Made by a program: the position numbers and the translations under genes. From positions 1 through 48,452 of the forward strand of contig NZ_JPUF01000027.1 in the NCBI RefSeq assembly GCF_014737315.1: a DNA stretch of 48,452 nucleotides, written 5' to 3'. This DNA comes from Treponema zioleckii (GTDB lineage: Bacteria; Spirochaetota; Spirochaetia; Treponematales; Treponemataceae). Positions 39,750 to 48,452 of this stretch are shown here, in pieces (the stretch's first letter is position 1; every line of letters begins with the position of its first letter). The notes beneath the pieces were generated by a model. It did not search any database. It had not been told where the DNA came from and worked only from the letters and a program-made list of their open reading frames with translations.

Positions 39750-40949
39750 ATGAGAAAATCCGTAAGAATCAGTCTTGGATTTACGGCAGCTGTTTTTTGT
39801 GCTTTTTTTATTGGCTGCAAAGAAAAAAGTTCAGAGGATAAAACGGTACGAGTCGGACTTTTGCATTCTTTTACTGGTACGATGGCAATAAGTGAGACTT
39901 CTGTTTACGATTCGGAACTTTTGGCAATAAAAGAAATTAATGAAGCTGGTGGCGTACTCGGAAAGCAGATTGAAGTCGTAAAAGAGGATGGGGCAAGTAA
40001 AGCCCAGATTTTTGCGGAAAAGGCTCGAAAACTTTTGCAGGAAGATAAAGTTGCAACCGTGTTTGGTTGTTGGACCAGCGATTCGAGAAAGGCTGTAAAG
40101 CCGATTTTTGAGGAACTTTTCGGGCTTTTGTGGTATCCCGTTCAGTATGAAGGAATGGAAGCAAGCCCTAACATCATGTATATGGGAGCTGCCCCGAATC
40201 AGCAGATAATTCCGGCGGTTGAATATTGCGCACAAAACATCGGAACGAATATGTTTTTGATTGGAAGTGACTATGTTTTTCCGCACAGTGCAAACCGAAT
40301 AATCAAAGCCCAGCTTGCAGAGATTGGAGGAGTTTGTTTGGGCGAGGAATACACTCCGATGGGCCACTCTGATTATTCGTCGATTGTAAGAAAAATAAAA
40401 AAACTGAATCCTGATGTCATTTTGAATTCGCTGAACGGAGACTCAAATTTGGCTTTTTTTGAGGAACTTACAAAAAACGGAATTACGAGCGAAGTGATTC
40501 CTGTTATGAGTTTTTCGATTTCAGAGGAAGAAATTGCTAAGATGAATTTGAAGAATCTTGAAGGTCATCTTGTTTCTTGGAATTATTTTGAAACTACTGA
40601 GAGTCCCCAGAACAAAAAATTTGTTTCTGCTTATAAGGCGGCTTATGGCAACGAACGTATGACTGGCGATCCTGTTGAGGCTGGGTATAACGCTGTTTAT
40701 CTGTGGGCTGAAGCTTGCAAAAAAGCTGGTACTTTTGATGTTGAATCGGTGCGAATGGCGGCGAAAGGACTTAGCTTTGAGGCTCCGGAAGGAACCGTTA
40801 CGATTGACGGCGGAAATCAGCATCTTTACAAACGGGTTAGAATTGGAAAAATCAATGAAGACGGCCTTATTCATGAAATTTGGGCAACGCCTTCGGCAAT
40901 CAAGCCTGATCCATATTTGAGCACTTATCCGTGGGCGCGAGGACTTTAA
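39750..40949 (+). CDS. urtA: Urea/short-chain amide type ABC substrate-binding lipoprotein, 399 aa
   Basis: Periplasmic binding lipoprotein of the UrtA/FmdD branch. The signal peptide ends in FFIGC (Cys23). VGLLHSFTGTMAISE opens the branched-chain-amino-acid-type binding fold, and VFGCWTSDSRKAVKPIFEE, LLWYPVQYEGMEASPN and PWARGL are typical of UrtA. GGAGG precedes the ATG. It begins 64 bp after the cyclase gene on the same strand, and no permease or ATPase genes follow, so it is an orphan. It may serve a distant transporter or present ligand to the cyclase sensor. The exact ligand (urea or amide) is not certain. Confidence 0.82.
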   Translation: MRKSVRISLGFTAAVFCAFFIGCKEKSSEDKTVRVGLLHSFTGTMAISETSVYDSELLAIKEINEAGGVLGKQIEVVKEDGASKAQIFAEKARKLLQEDKVATVFGCWTSDSRKAVKPIFEELFGLLWYPVQYEGMEASPNIMYMGAAPNQQIIPAVEYCAQNIGTNMFLIGSDYVFPHSANRIIKAQLAEIGGVCLGEEYTPMGHSDYSSIVRKIKKLNPDVILNSLNGDSNLAFFEELTKNGITSEVIPVMSFSISEEEIAKMNLKNLEGHLVSWNYFETTESPQNKKFVSAYKAAYGNERMTGDPVEAGYNAVYLWAEACKKAGTFDVESVRMAAKGLSFEAPEGTVTIDGGNQHLYKRVRIGKINEDGLIHEIWATPSAIKPDPYLSTYPWARGL

Positions 40950-40950
40950 A

Positions 40951-41127
40951 AAGGAAACTTCTAAAAACTTCAGTTTTTCGAGACACCCAAAATCTTTTTT
41001 TAATGTGATAAAGTCACATACAAGTCGTGTGGCTTGGGGTATTTTATATGTACAGATGGGGTGCAAAAATTACCTGTTCGAAAACTTTAAGGGACCGCTA
41101 AAAACTTCATTTTTTAGAGATGCCCTT
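40951..41127. repeat. Two more copies of the dispersed palindrome
   Basis: Copy 3 (40951-40988) has CTAAAAACTTCAGTTTTTCG and a closing GAGACACCC. Copy 4 (41089-41127) pairs AAGGGACCGCTAAAAA with TTTTTAGAGATGCCCTT. Both lie between urtA and the ferredoxin gene, and share the core CTAAAAACTTCA with each other. Confidence 0.55.
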
Positions 41128-41169
41128 TAGCTTTCCGGGCAGGTTTGCTGCATTCTTGAACGAGGTACT

Positions 41170-41379
41170 ATGAAATCAAAAAAAATTGCTCATGTTGAAG
41201 AGAGTCGGTGCGTTGCCTGCGGCGCGTGCGCGAATGTTTGTCCGCGCGGGGCGATTGGCGTTGTGCAAGGTTGTTTTGCCCGCGTAAACACTGATTTGTG
41301 TGTCGGTTGTGGTTTATGTGCCAGAACGTGTCCTGTTGGATGCATTTCGGTTTTGAACAGGGAGGGCGAAAATGGCTAA
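41170..41379 (+). CDS. 2[4Fe-4S] ferredoxin-like protein, 69 aa
   Basis: Small electron carrier with two [4Fe-4S] clusters: CVACGACANVCPRG and CVGCGLCARTCPVG are two perfect CxxCxxCxxxCP sets. The ribosome site is GAGG. It overlaps the next gene by eight bases, so the two are translated together. With the membrane Fe-S protein and the C_GCAxxG_C_C protein it forms a three-gene redox operon. Partner enzymes are not in the window. Confidence 0.93.
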   Translation: MKSKKIAHVEESRCVACGACANVCPRGAIGVVQGCFARVNTDLCVGCGLCARTCPVGCISVLNREGENG

Positions 41380-41980
41380 AGCTAAAAAGTGGTACAATTA
41401 TCTTTGGATTTGGTCAATTTTATATTTTGCCCTTGGATTTTTTAACATTCTTTTTGCATGGCTCGGAATGATAGACTTTTTGCTCCCGCTGATTTTTGCG
41501 ATTTTTGGCGGAAACAAATGGTTCTGCAACAACATGTGCGGTCGTGGCCAGCTTTTTAATCTTCTTGGAAATTCGCTAAAACTTTCGCGCAACAAAACTA
41601 CTCCGCGTGCAATAAGTTCAAAATGGTTCCGATACGGATTTTTGATTTTTTTCTTGACGATGTTCGGAACTATGGTTTTTCAGACGTATTTGGTTGCAAG
41701 CGGTGCTGAAAATTTGAGGCAAGCCGTAAAACTTTTTTGGTCGTTCAAAGTGCCGTGGAAATGGGCTTACAATCCGGCTTTTTTGGGCGAGGGGCTTGCA
41801 TGGATTGCTCAGTTCAGTTACGGTTTTTACAGTCTTATGCTCACGTCAACTTTGATAGGCTTGATTGTAATGGCGTTGTACAAACCTCGTTCTTGGTGCA
41901 CTTTCTGCCCGATGGGAACGATGACACAGGGAATCTGCAAATTAAAGTACAATGAAAATAAAAATACAAAAGAGGTTTAA
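41372..41980 (+). CDS. NapH-like membrane Fe-S protein, 202 aa
   Basis: Polytopic membrane protein of the 4Fe-4S binding NapH/CcoG-related group (Fer4_5 type). Four to five hydrophobic segments. Two short Cys sets, CNNMCGRGQLF (about residues 49-59) and SWCTFCPMGTMTQGICK near the C-terminus, match the cluster-binding pattern of the family with a reduced number of Cys. GGAGGG is six bases before the ATG, inside the ferredoxin gene. It could pass electrons between the quinone pool or membrane and the ferredoxin upstream. Donor and acceptor are not known. Confidence 0.83.
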   Translation: MAKAKKWYNYLWIWSILYFALGFFNILFAWLGMIDFLLPLIFAIFGGNKWFCNNMCGRGQLFNLLGNSLKLSRNKTTPRAISSKWFRYGFLIFFLTMFGTMVFQTYLVASGAENLRQAVKLFWSFKVPWKWAYNPAFLGEGLAWIAQFSYGFYSLMLTSTLIGLIVMALYKPRSWCTFCPMGTMTQGICKLKYNENKNTKEV

Positions 41981-41982
41981 AA

Positions 41983-42381
41983 ATGACAGTAGAAGAAAGA
42001 GCTGAAAACGCTGCGCAATTAAAACTTTCCGGAGCGTGCAATTGTTGTCAGGCAGTTACACGTGCATTTGCAGATACAGTCGGTGTTGATGAAGAAACTT
42101 TGATGAAAATGTCGGCGGGCTTTGCCGTAGGAATGGGGTGCATGGAAGCTACTTGCGGTTCTCTTATTGGTGCCGGAATGATTGCAGGTTTGCGTACCGA
42201 CGGAAAAGGCACGCCTCGCTATACCCGCGAAATACTTGCTAAGTTTAAGGAAATGTGCGGAGCCGTAGCCTGCAAAGATTTAAAGGGAATTACAACCGGA
42301 AAAGTTCTTTGCGAATGCCACGACTGTGTAAAAAATGCCGTTCTTGCAACGGAACAGGTATTTTCTGCAAGCAACAATTAG
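41983..42381 (+). CDS. C_GCAxxG_C_C family redox protein, 132 aa
   Basis: Small protein of the C_GCAxxG_C_C family, thought to be redox-active or metal-binding and common in anaerobes. Two conserved Cys positions appear in GACNCCQAVTRAF, then GFAVGMGCMEATCGSLIGAGMIAGL carries the diagnostic Cys-Gly stretch, and CKDLKGITTGKVLCECHDC closes the pattern. Ribosome site GAGG; the previous stop lies two bases before the ATG, so it is third in the redox operon. Function within the operon unknown. Confidence 0.85.
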   Translation: MTVEERAENAAQLKLSGACNCCQAVTRAFADTVGVDEETLMKMSAGFAVGMGCMEATCGSLIGAGMIAGLRTDGKGTPRYTREILAKFKEMCGAVACKDLKGITTGKVLCECHDCVKNAVLATEQVFSASNN

Positions 42382-42395
42382 CTTTCAATAAAAAA

Positions 42396-42426
42396 TGCGG
42401 TGGTTGATCTTGTCGAAACCACCGCA
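42396..42426 (+). terminator. Terminator-like hairpin of the redox operon (dispersed repeat)
   Basis: TGCGGTGGTT (42396-42405) pairs with AACCACCGCA (42417-42426). The T-run after it is weak (GATAGTTTT). The core matches the repeat at 16608-16628, so this is an intergenic repeat recruited as a terminator. Confidence 0.65.
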
Positions 42427-42477
42427 GATAGTTTTATTGTTTATTCTGGTTCGGACTTTTTAAACGGTCATTCTACT

Positions 42478-42945
42478 TTAGTTTCTTGAGAAAATCAAAC
42501 CGAAAACTTTTCTTACGATTGGACCTGCGAACAAAAGTTGCCAGAATGTTGCCATCGGGTAGTTTTTTGCAGTTGTCTCTAGCCAGATTGAAATCATTTC
42601 TGTCTGGAATCCGCCTTTAAAAAGCAAAGTTGCGGCAAAACTCATAAGCGGGCACATAAACCAGATTGAGCAAATTGAAATTCCGAGGATGATAAAAATC
42701 GGATTGTCCTTTTGTGGATTAAAAATTTTGAACGTGATTTTTTTTGCAATGTGACCGACAAGCACAAAATCAAGAATGAATGCTATTGGTCCCATGATTA
42801 CGAGTTCACGAAATGCCTTTAAGAATACGCTGTTTGTTAAAGCGCCTTCTGCAAGCGCAATATTGTAGCAAATCATGGCATAGACCATTACAAATACCAT
42901 CATAATGGTAAAGACGATTTCCTGAAATAATGATTTTGGCATCAT
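42478..42945 (-). CDS. DUF2798 membrane protein, 155 aa
   Basis: Four predicted membrane helices and the DUF2798 pattern repeated in two halves (RELVIMGPIAFILDFVLVGHIAKKI and FWQLLFAGPIVRKVFGLIF). No known function. AAGGAG lies just before the ATGATG start. Convergent with the redox operon. The interval 42946-43282 (337 bases) holds AT-rich DNA, a possible TATATT -10 near 43232 and a short AACTC/GAGTT hairpin at 43242-43258, and no gene I can see. Confidence 0.78.
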   Translation of the reverse strand: MMPKSLFQEIVFTIMMVFVMVYAMICYNIALAEGALTNSVFLKAFRELVIMGPIAFILDFVLVGHIAKKITFKIFNPQKDNPIFIILGISICSIWFMCPLMSFAATLLFKGGFQTEMISIWLETTAKNYPMATFWQLLFAGPIVRKVFGLIFSRN

Positions 42946-43282
42946 TAGCTCCTTAAAAAAAAGTGAAATTGAAAAATTGGAAATTGATTTTACTACGCAG
43001 ATTTGCGTATGAGCATATAGATGTGACTATAAGATGGGCAATTCCGAATTGAGTGCAACTATTCTACAGAATTATAAAATTTAATGTAAGTAAATTTTTC
43101 TAATTTTTTTGTAAAAAATGCTAGAAAAAAATCTTCAAAAACTCCATACTAGAGACCTTTTTGCAAGAAAAAACGGTTATTTACGCTTATTTGTGATTTT
43201 TGAGTATAACTAATTTTAATATGCTCAGTTATATTATGGTGAACTCAGCTCGGAGTTTACGATACCATTTTGGAGATGAATT

Positions 43283-44399
43283 ATGAAAAAAATATTTGGA
43301 TTGGCATCGGTTTTTGCAATTACGTTCGGATTCGGATTTTATGGTTGTGCATCAAATTCAAGTCAAACTGACACTTTAAAAAATCTTTCTGATGAAAAAA
43401 CAAACGAATCTTTTGCTTTTCATAACGAAATAGAAATCCTTGAAGCCGGAACGGACGGTTCTGCCGGAAAAAATGCACGTTACGTTTATTTTGGCGACTG
43501 GCCCCAGACAATCAAAAAAAATGACGTAAAAATCGATGAGTCAAAAAAAATAAAAAGTCGGCTCGCTCACTTACTATCTTGGAAGCGATAAAAATTATTA
43601 CGTTAAACGCCTTGAAGAAGGCTATTCTCCAGAAGTAAAATATTCCAACGGTGAAGTTCCTGCCGCGGATTTCGAAAAGAAAGAGAGCTTTTTTAAGGTT
43701 GAACCGATAAAATGGCGGATTTTGACCATGAACTACAATAATTCAGGGAACGTACTTTTGCTTGCGGAGAATATTATTGCGGCGGGCATACCGTATTTTG
43801 AATATGATGATGATGACAAAACTCGTTCAATCGACGGTGAGGAAAAAATCCTTCAGAATAATTATAAATACAGTCAGATTCGGGCGTTCTTGAATGGCCT
43901 TGATTATTTTGACGAGCAGAACAAAAAATCTTCTGTGTACACGAACATGGGATTTTTGCAGTCTGCATTTACAAAAAAAGCTCTTTCAAAAATTGCGGAT
44001 AGTTTGATAGACAACAGCGTGACGAGTGCTGTTGATTCTTTTGTCTTGTTGGATTCAAATCCTGAATTTGCCTGTGAGAATACGACGGACAAAGTTTTTC
44101 TTTTGAGCGAAAAAGAAGTTACTGACGAGAATTTTGGCTTTGATTCCTACGAAATATACGGTGAAGCAAACAGCCGAATCCGCAAGGCAACAGATTTTGC
44201 AAAATCTAGCAGTGCCTATGAAAATTGCGATGAAGAAGCAAAATTAGGCGGCTGGTGGTGGCTTCGCTCTCCGGCTTACGTTGCGACTGATGCCCGAAAT
44301 ATTTCAGATGACGGGGACGCAGCACTTGCCGCAGGCGCATATTCTGGAGAAGTTGGCATTGTGCCGGCGATTTGTGTTCCTGCAAAGTATTTTGAATAA
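43283..44399 (+). pseudogene. DUF6273-type lipoprotein, ~371 aa, frameshifted at A5
   Basis: Lipoprotein with signal peptide ending FYGC (Cys22). After YVYFGDWPQTIKKNDVKIDESKK the frame breaks at A5 (43552-43556). Removing one A gives VGSLTYYLGSDKNYYVKRLEEGYS and then PIKWRILTMNYNN, which flows straight into the second ORF and ends GIVPAICVPAKYFE. The whole is 1116 bases. The C-terminal part has the DUF6273 marks IKWRIL, FLNGLDYF, GGWWWLRSP. Ribosome site GGAG. Function unknown; such proteins are common in treponemes and gut anaerobes. Confidence 0.78.
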
Positions 44400-44425
44400 A
44401 GCAAACTAATTATTTAAAATTCAAT

Positions 44426-46130
44426 TTACTGACGGCGACAGTCTTCGTGCTTTTTGTAATATTCTTCTTTGTTTGCGTACATGGCTTTGTCGGCACGCGC
44501 AAAAATTTCTTTGTAAGAGTTTTCGGTGTTGCTGTCGGAGCTTGTCGCACCTTTTGAGATTGCAAGCTCAACTGTGTAGTTTTCATTTTCTTTGTTGAAT
44601 TTTTCAAGGTTTTTGTCGAATGTTGCGAATTGTTTTGCAATTGTTGCGTCAGAAACCTTTTCATCGATTACAACAAATTCGTCGCCGCCGGTACGGTAAA
44701 TGCAATCTTCCGGGAATACGCTTCGGATTATTCCCGCCGCGTCTTTTATGAGCATGTCACCGTATTCGTGACCGAGCGTGTCGTTCATTTTTTTTAGCCC
44801 GTTAACATCAAAAACATAAACCGTAAAATCAGAAAGTTTTTCGCGCATACGCTGTTCAAGCATTTTTACTTTGTCGATGTAGGCAGATTTGTTCTTGCAT
44901 CCGGTCATTCTGTCCGAATAGGCTTGTGCGTTTATGTAATCTATGTATTCTTTTAATTCGATTGCGATTTTCTGAATCGAATTGGAGAGTTTTCCGATTT
45001 CGTTGTTTGAATGAAAAGTAATCGTTGTGTTCAGCTCTCCCCGTGCGATTCTTGAAGCTTCTTCCGTTAGCGTAAGTAGCGGTTCGACAATTTTTGAAAT
45101 CAAAATGTTCGAGAGAACGAGTGCGCTAATTAAAATCAGGACGAGAAGATAAACCATTCTGGTTGTCATCTGTGTTTGCAATTTTAAAAGTTCCATTTCT
45201 GGTACCGAAATTGCAAGAATCATGCCGGAACTGAGTCTGTCAAGAATCAGTCGCTGGTGAACTCCTTTCCAGTCGTATTTGTAGTTTTTGCCAGTGCCTA
45301 TGTATTCATCTGAAAAATATGGCGTTAAATCCGTAAGGTTTGTGAACAGATTGAATTGGGATTTTACGAGCCTGCCTCCGGGAATATCCTTATGATAGAA
45401 AAGGGTTTTTCCGTCATCGCTGATTAAAAAGCCAAAACTTGCATCAAGGCCGATATTGTCGATTACAAGACGGAGTTCCGCCATGCTCATATCAAGTCCC
45501 ACAACGCCGACAAACATGTGGTCTATAAAAATCGGAATCGTGTACGAGATCGTGTCTACGGCATGTTCGATATTATGATTTTGGTGAGGAGCTGACCATT
45601 TTGGCTTGCCTGCGCTCTTTGCTTCGTAAAACCAAGCTGCATGCCCGACATCATCTTTTTTGTATTGTTTTATGTCAAAATTTATGTTCAAAAGCCAGGT
45701 TTTATGCACGTATTTTGAGTCCGGCGATACTCCTGCCTGCATAAAATAAACGGAGTTCGCCTCTGGATATTTTTCTGGGTCTAGGACAAAATAAATTGTT
45801 TTTGCATATTTATGCATGGAATTTGAGTATTTTATGAATTCCGAAAGTTTGTTCATAAATGAATTTGCATACTGAACATCAGTTTTTGCGAGATTTGCAT
45901 CAAATTCTTTTTTTATGAATTCTTCAAGCGTGTACGCGGTTTCTTCGATTGTGGAAAAACGGATATTCAAATCAGTCTACTTTTTTTTCTGAAAGATAAT
46001 TCAATGCCTGACCTGCATGAAATTCTATGGACTGGTGCAGATAATAAAATCCGACGAATGTAGCTAATGTAAAAACTCCCAAAATTCCGCCGAGGAACAG
46101 AAGTCTGAAATTTGATTTCAAAGATTTCAT
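44426..46130 (-). CDS. Cache-sensor diguanylate cyclase, ~567 aa; frame break near residue 51
   Basis: Membrane enzyme that makes cyclic di-GMP. An N-terminal anchor (LLFLGGILGVFTLATFVGFYYL) starts at ATG 46130, ends in a stop at 45975, and resumes in the other frame at about 45970 with LNIRFSTIEETAYTLEEF. One extra base near 45974-45980 separates them; the joined length is 1704 bases. Then a double-Cache periplasmic sensor (~60-300), a second membrane helix (~315-335), HAMP-like linker, and GGDEF with DRMTGCKNK and RTGGDEFVV intact. The annotated start without the anchor would lack the first helix. It lies 12 bp behind the other GGDEF gene. Confidence 0.85.
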
Positions 46131-46142
46131 GTTTTTCTAAAT

Positions 46143-47513
46143 CTAGTCCTTTTTTACACCGTTTCCGCCCATTTCTTTTACAAGATAGCAATATTGAGCG
46201 GCTCTGTAATAATTTTTTTTGATTGTATCTGAAAGCCGAATTTCTGTAAGTCCGACTGAAACGGTTACGAGACCGTCTCTTTCAACGTCTTTTACAAATT
46301 GTCGGCAGACTGCGTACGAACTTTCAAGTGGAAGTTCAAACAAAACAAGAAATTCGTCCCCGCCCCAGCGAAGAACCATTCCACGCTCGTTGAGTAGGCT
46401 GAGCATGTTGCTCACGACTGAAACGATGATTTCGTCTCCGTTCATCGTATCGTTTGCCTCTTTAAAAAAGTCGATGTCGAATACTGCAAGATAGCGGTAG
46501 CGTGTCGTGTTGAATACACCTCGTTCCCCGAACATGTCCTTAAAGAAATTCCTGTTCGGAAGTCCTGTAAGCGGGTCTTTTTGTGCGGCGCTCGCATAGA
46601 AGACTGGTTTCTTTGCCTGGAATTGCTTGCGTGCGTAATGCAACGTGCAAAGGCTTGCGGCAAGGAGAACGATTATCAAAATGTAAAAAAGGTGACTTGG
46701 GAATTCGGTTTGCGGATGAGTTCCGGTCAGAATAAAATACCAACCGAAATCTTCAATATATTTTGTTACCGCAAAATTCATCAAAGACAAATTGATGTGC
46801 CGGAATTCGGCCGATGGGGTTGAAGGAAGCAGATAGGCGAGCGATGCGGTTTCTATGTCGTTGTAATTGCTGGTTAGCTCTACAAGGCCTTCAGTTTTTG
46901 TAAAGCAGATTTTAACATTGAAAGTTCTTTCATATTCTCTTATGCGGTTGATTACGTTGGTTACGTATAACGAGGGACTTGCGACTCCCAGTAATTTACC
47001 TTGGAAATCGCGGAGGGCGACATTTAGATACATAGTCGATTTTTCTGGAGCTGTTGCGTGCCTGTAAACTCCGATAAAAAAGTTCGCGTTGCTGTCCGAG
47101 AAGTTTGCGTACCAAATGTCATGCGGATTTTTGTACGGGTCAACGATTTTGTGCATTTCGTCGTCGCGATAGTAGCGGCGCGTCTTGTTTGAGATAAAAG
47201 TTACCTGCGCATAGCCGAGTCCGTCTTTTAGGCGTGAGAGATAAGGCTTTATTGCCGCTTCGTCGGCTTTTAAGTCATCGGATTCTTGTTCGAGGAAGTT
47301 GTACAGGAATTCATCATTTGCCATTGTTTTAGAAACTGTGACTGGGTTTTGTAGCTCTGCAAAAAGTTCGTTGTAGATTTTATCTGCAAGAAGTGTCTCG
47401 ACTAATTCCTGTTTTTTGTGTTGATTTTTTGTAAAAAAATAATGGATTATGCATATCAAGAGTGAAAATACGATGAGGATAATGCTTGCCACATGTGTGA
47501 TTGATTTTTTCAT
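46143..47513 (-). CDS. Membrane-bound diguanylate cyclase, 456 aa
   Basis: Synthesises cyclic di-GMP. An N-terminal membrane helix (HVASIILIVFSLLICIIHYFF), a periplasmic Cache-like sensor region of about 240 residues, and a second helix (FYILIIVLLAASLCTLHYA) precede the GGDEF domain (~310-456): DPLTGLPNRNFF, FDIDFFKEANDTM and RWGGDEFLVLFE with the intact GGDEF signature. No RxxD inhibitory site is obvious. It is first of a two-gene operon with the Cache-GGDEF protein. Ligand unknown. The 289 bases up to the next gene hold only its control region. Confidence 0.93.
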   Translation of the reverse strand: MKKSITHVASIILIVFSLLICIIHYFFTKNQHKKQELVETLLADKIYNELFAELQNPVTVSKTMANDEFLYNFLEQESDDLKADEAAIKPYLSRLKDGLGYAQVTFISNKTRRYYRDDEMHKIVDPYKNPHDIWYANFSDSNANFFIGVYRHATAPEKSTMYLNVALRDFQGKLLGVASPSLYVTNVINRIREYERTFNVKICFTKTEGLVELTSNYNDIETASLAYLLPSTPSAEFRHINLSLMNFAVTKYIEDFGWYFILTGTHPQTEFPSHLFYILIIVLLAASLCTLHYARKQFQAKKPVFYASAAQKDPLTGLPNRNFFKDMFGERGVFNTTRYRYLAVFDIDFFKEANDTMNGDEIIVSVVSNMLSLLNERGMVLRWGGDEFLVLFELPLESSYAVCRQFVKDVERDGLVTVSVGLTEIRLSDTIKKNYYRAAQYCYLVKEMGGNGVKKD

Positions 47514-47802
47514 AAAAATCCTACAATTTTTTTACTTTTGCGAGACTCGAATAATTTGGATTTTGAGTCTCTTTGAATTTTTTTGTAAATAATATTATAG
47601 ATTGATTATTTATTTTAAGACAAGTTTTTTTTAAGACGCTTTTAGGTTGATTTTGAGATTAACGGTGTTAAAGTCGGAATTTTTGTATTTTTATGCAAAT
47701 TTTCAAGTTACCGATGTCTTTTTGCACTCAAAAGATATTCCCTATCCGTCTTTTTAACTTTATTATAGAAAGAACTATTATTAATTTTATAGAGGAGATG
47801 AA

Positions 47803-48452
47803 TATGAAAAAGGTTCTTGTCTGCAAGGAAAAAGACGAACGCGAGACACGTGTTGCCTTGATTCCTGATGACGCGAAGAAACTTACCTCGATGGGCTTTG
47901 AAATAAAAGTCGTTTCGGGTGCAGGTGTGAAAAGTGGTTTTAGCGATGAAGCCTACAAAAAGGCTGGAGCTACAATTGTTTCAAAAGAAGAAGATGCTTA
48001 TGCTGATTCAGAAATCATCGTGCGCATTATGAAACCTGAGTCGATTGACGGTATAAAAGAAGGCACGCTTCATTTGAGCTACCTTGATCCGTTCAATGAA
48101 AAAGAGCTTTTGAACAAATTTGCTTCGCAGGGCTTGCAGGCAGTTTCTTTGGAAATGATTCCTCGAACAACCCTCGCTCAGAAGATGGACGTTCAGTCAT
48201 CTCAGACTTCTCTTGCGGGTTACGTTGCAGTTGTAAATGCGGCTGCAAAACTCCCAAAAATCCTTCCTATGATGGTTACTCCGGCTGGTACAATTAATCC
48301 GGCTCGTGTTTTTATTATTGGTGTTGGCGTTGCCGGTCTTCAGGCAATCGCTACTGCAAAACGTTTGGGCGCACGCGTTGACGCATTCGATACTCGCCCG
48401 GTCGTTGAAGAGCAGGTTAAATCGCTCGGTGCTTCATTCGTTAAAATCGACC
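47803..48452 (+). CDS. pntA: NAD(P) transhydrogenase alpha subunit (3' partial)
   Basis: Start of the proton-translocating transhydrogenase NAD-binding subunit, which moves hydride between NADH and NADP. KEKDERETRVALIPDDAKKL opens the alanine dehydrogenase/PNT N-terminal domain, LAQKMDVQSSQTSLAGY the hinge, and VFIIGVGVAGLQAIATAKRLGA carries the GxGxxG dinucleotide fold. It runs off the window at residue ~216. The ribosome site AGAGGAG lies before the ATG. The single domain seen could also fit alanine dehydrogenase, but the hinge sequence and the DTRPVVEEQVKSLGA that follows favour PntA. Confidence 0.9.

Noticed and set aside
45967-46191. 74-codon minus-strand ORF beginning MLSCKRNG
   Set aside because: It is a shadow: the real frame here encodes the membrane anchor of the GGDEF protein starting at 46130.

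Overview
This window looks like part of an anaerobic spirochaete genome, most likely a gut or rumen Treponema. The call rests on AT-rich DNA, a type III glutamine synthetase beside a glutamate synthase large subunit, rubrerythrin and Feo iron uptake, a 7TM/SpoIIE-type PP2C phosphatase, several lipoproteins with treponeme-like lipoboxes, and DUF3943, DUF6055 and DUF6273 proteins. The genus is an inference from gene content.

Layout. 0-7 kb: the end of an ECF-transporter EcfT gene, a small lipoprotein, a RelB/DinJ-YoeB type toxin-antitoxin pair, a C69 dipeptidase, a large zincin-like lipoprotein (DUF6055), a flavoprotein and a broken membrane-protein gene. 7-16 kb: nitrogen assimilation (glnN-gltB operon behind a leader with two terminator-like hairpins), rubrerythrin, a bacterial-type PARG and a DUF2147 protein. 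16-20 kb: an array of ~100-bp hairpin repeats, then the feoA-feoA-feoB-Cys-rich protein operon preceded by direct repeats on a ~20-bp period. 20-21 kb: an SDR dehydrogenase and tRNA-Glu. 21.3-26.2 kb: a plasmid-type replication and partition module with a RepA initiator, a ParA ATPase, a small RHH-like protein, an AT-rich region full of ATATCA/TGATAT half-sites, and three clusters of a 17-bp iteron (CGTTG-N6-TGTKAC). The last cluster is interleaved with DnaA-box-like sites. 26-30.7 kb: a Na/Pi cotransporter gene, nucleoside salvage genes (add, guaD-like, deoC) and a small unknown gene. 30.7-48.4 kb: a candidate sRNA, signalling proteins (SpoIIE phosphatase, propeller-adenylate cyclase, two GGDEF proteins), an orphan urea-type binding protein, a ferredoxin/membrane Fe-S/C_GCAxxG_C_C redox operon, and the start of pntA.

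The most interesting signal is the 21.3-26.2 kb module. Genes to its left are mostly on the minus strand and genes to its right mostly on the plus strand. In hand-counted samples, strand composition also changes from C>G on the left to G>C on the right, even where a gene runs against the trend. That is what a working bidirectional origin would produce. The window may therefore carry the origin of a large RepA-type replicon (chromid, megaplasmid, or a chromosome using a plasmid-like origin) and not just a dead integrated plasmid.

A second theme is reading-frame damage. At least eight genes need removal of a single base, usually in a homopolymer, to restore a full-length protein. Uniform single-base insertions suggest sequence error at least as much as biology, and the annotation flags each one.
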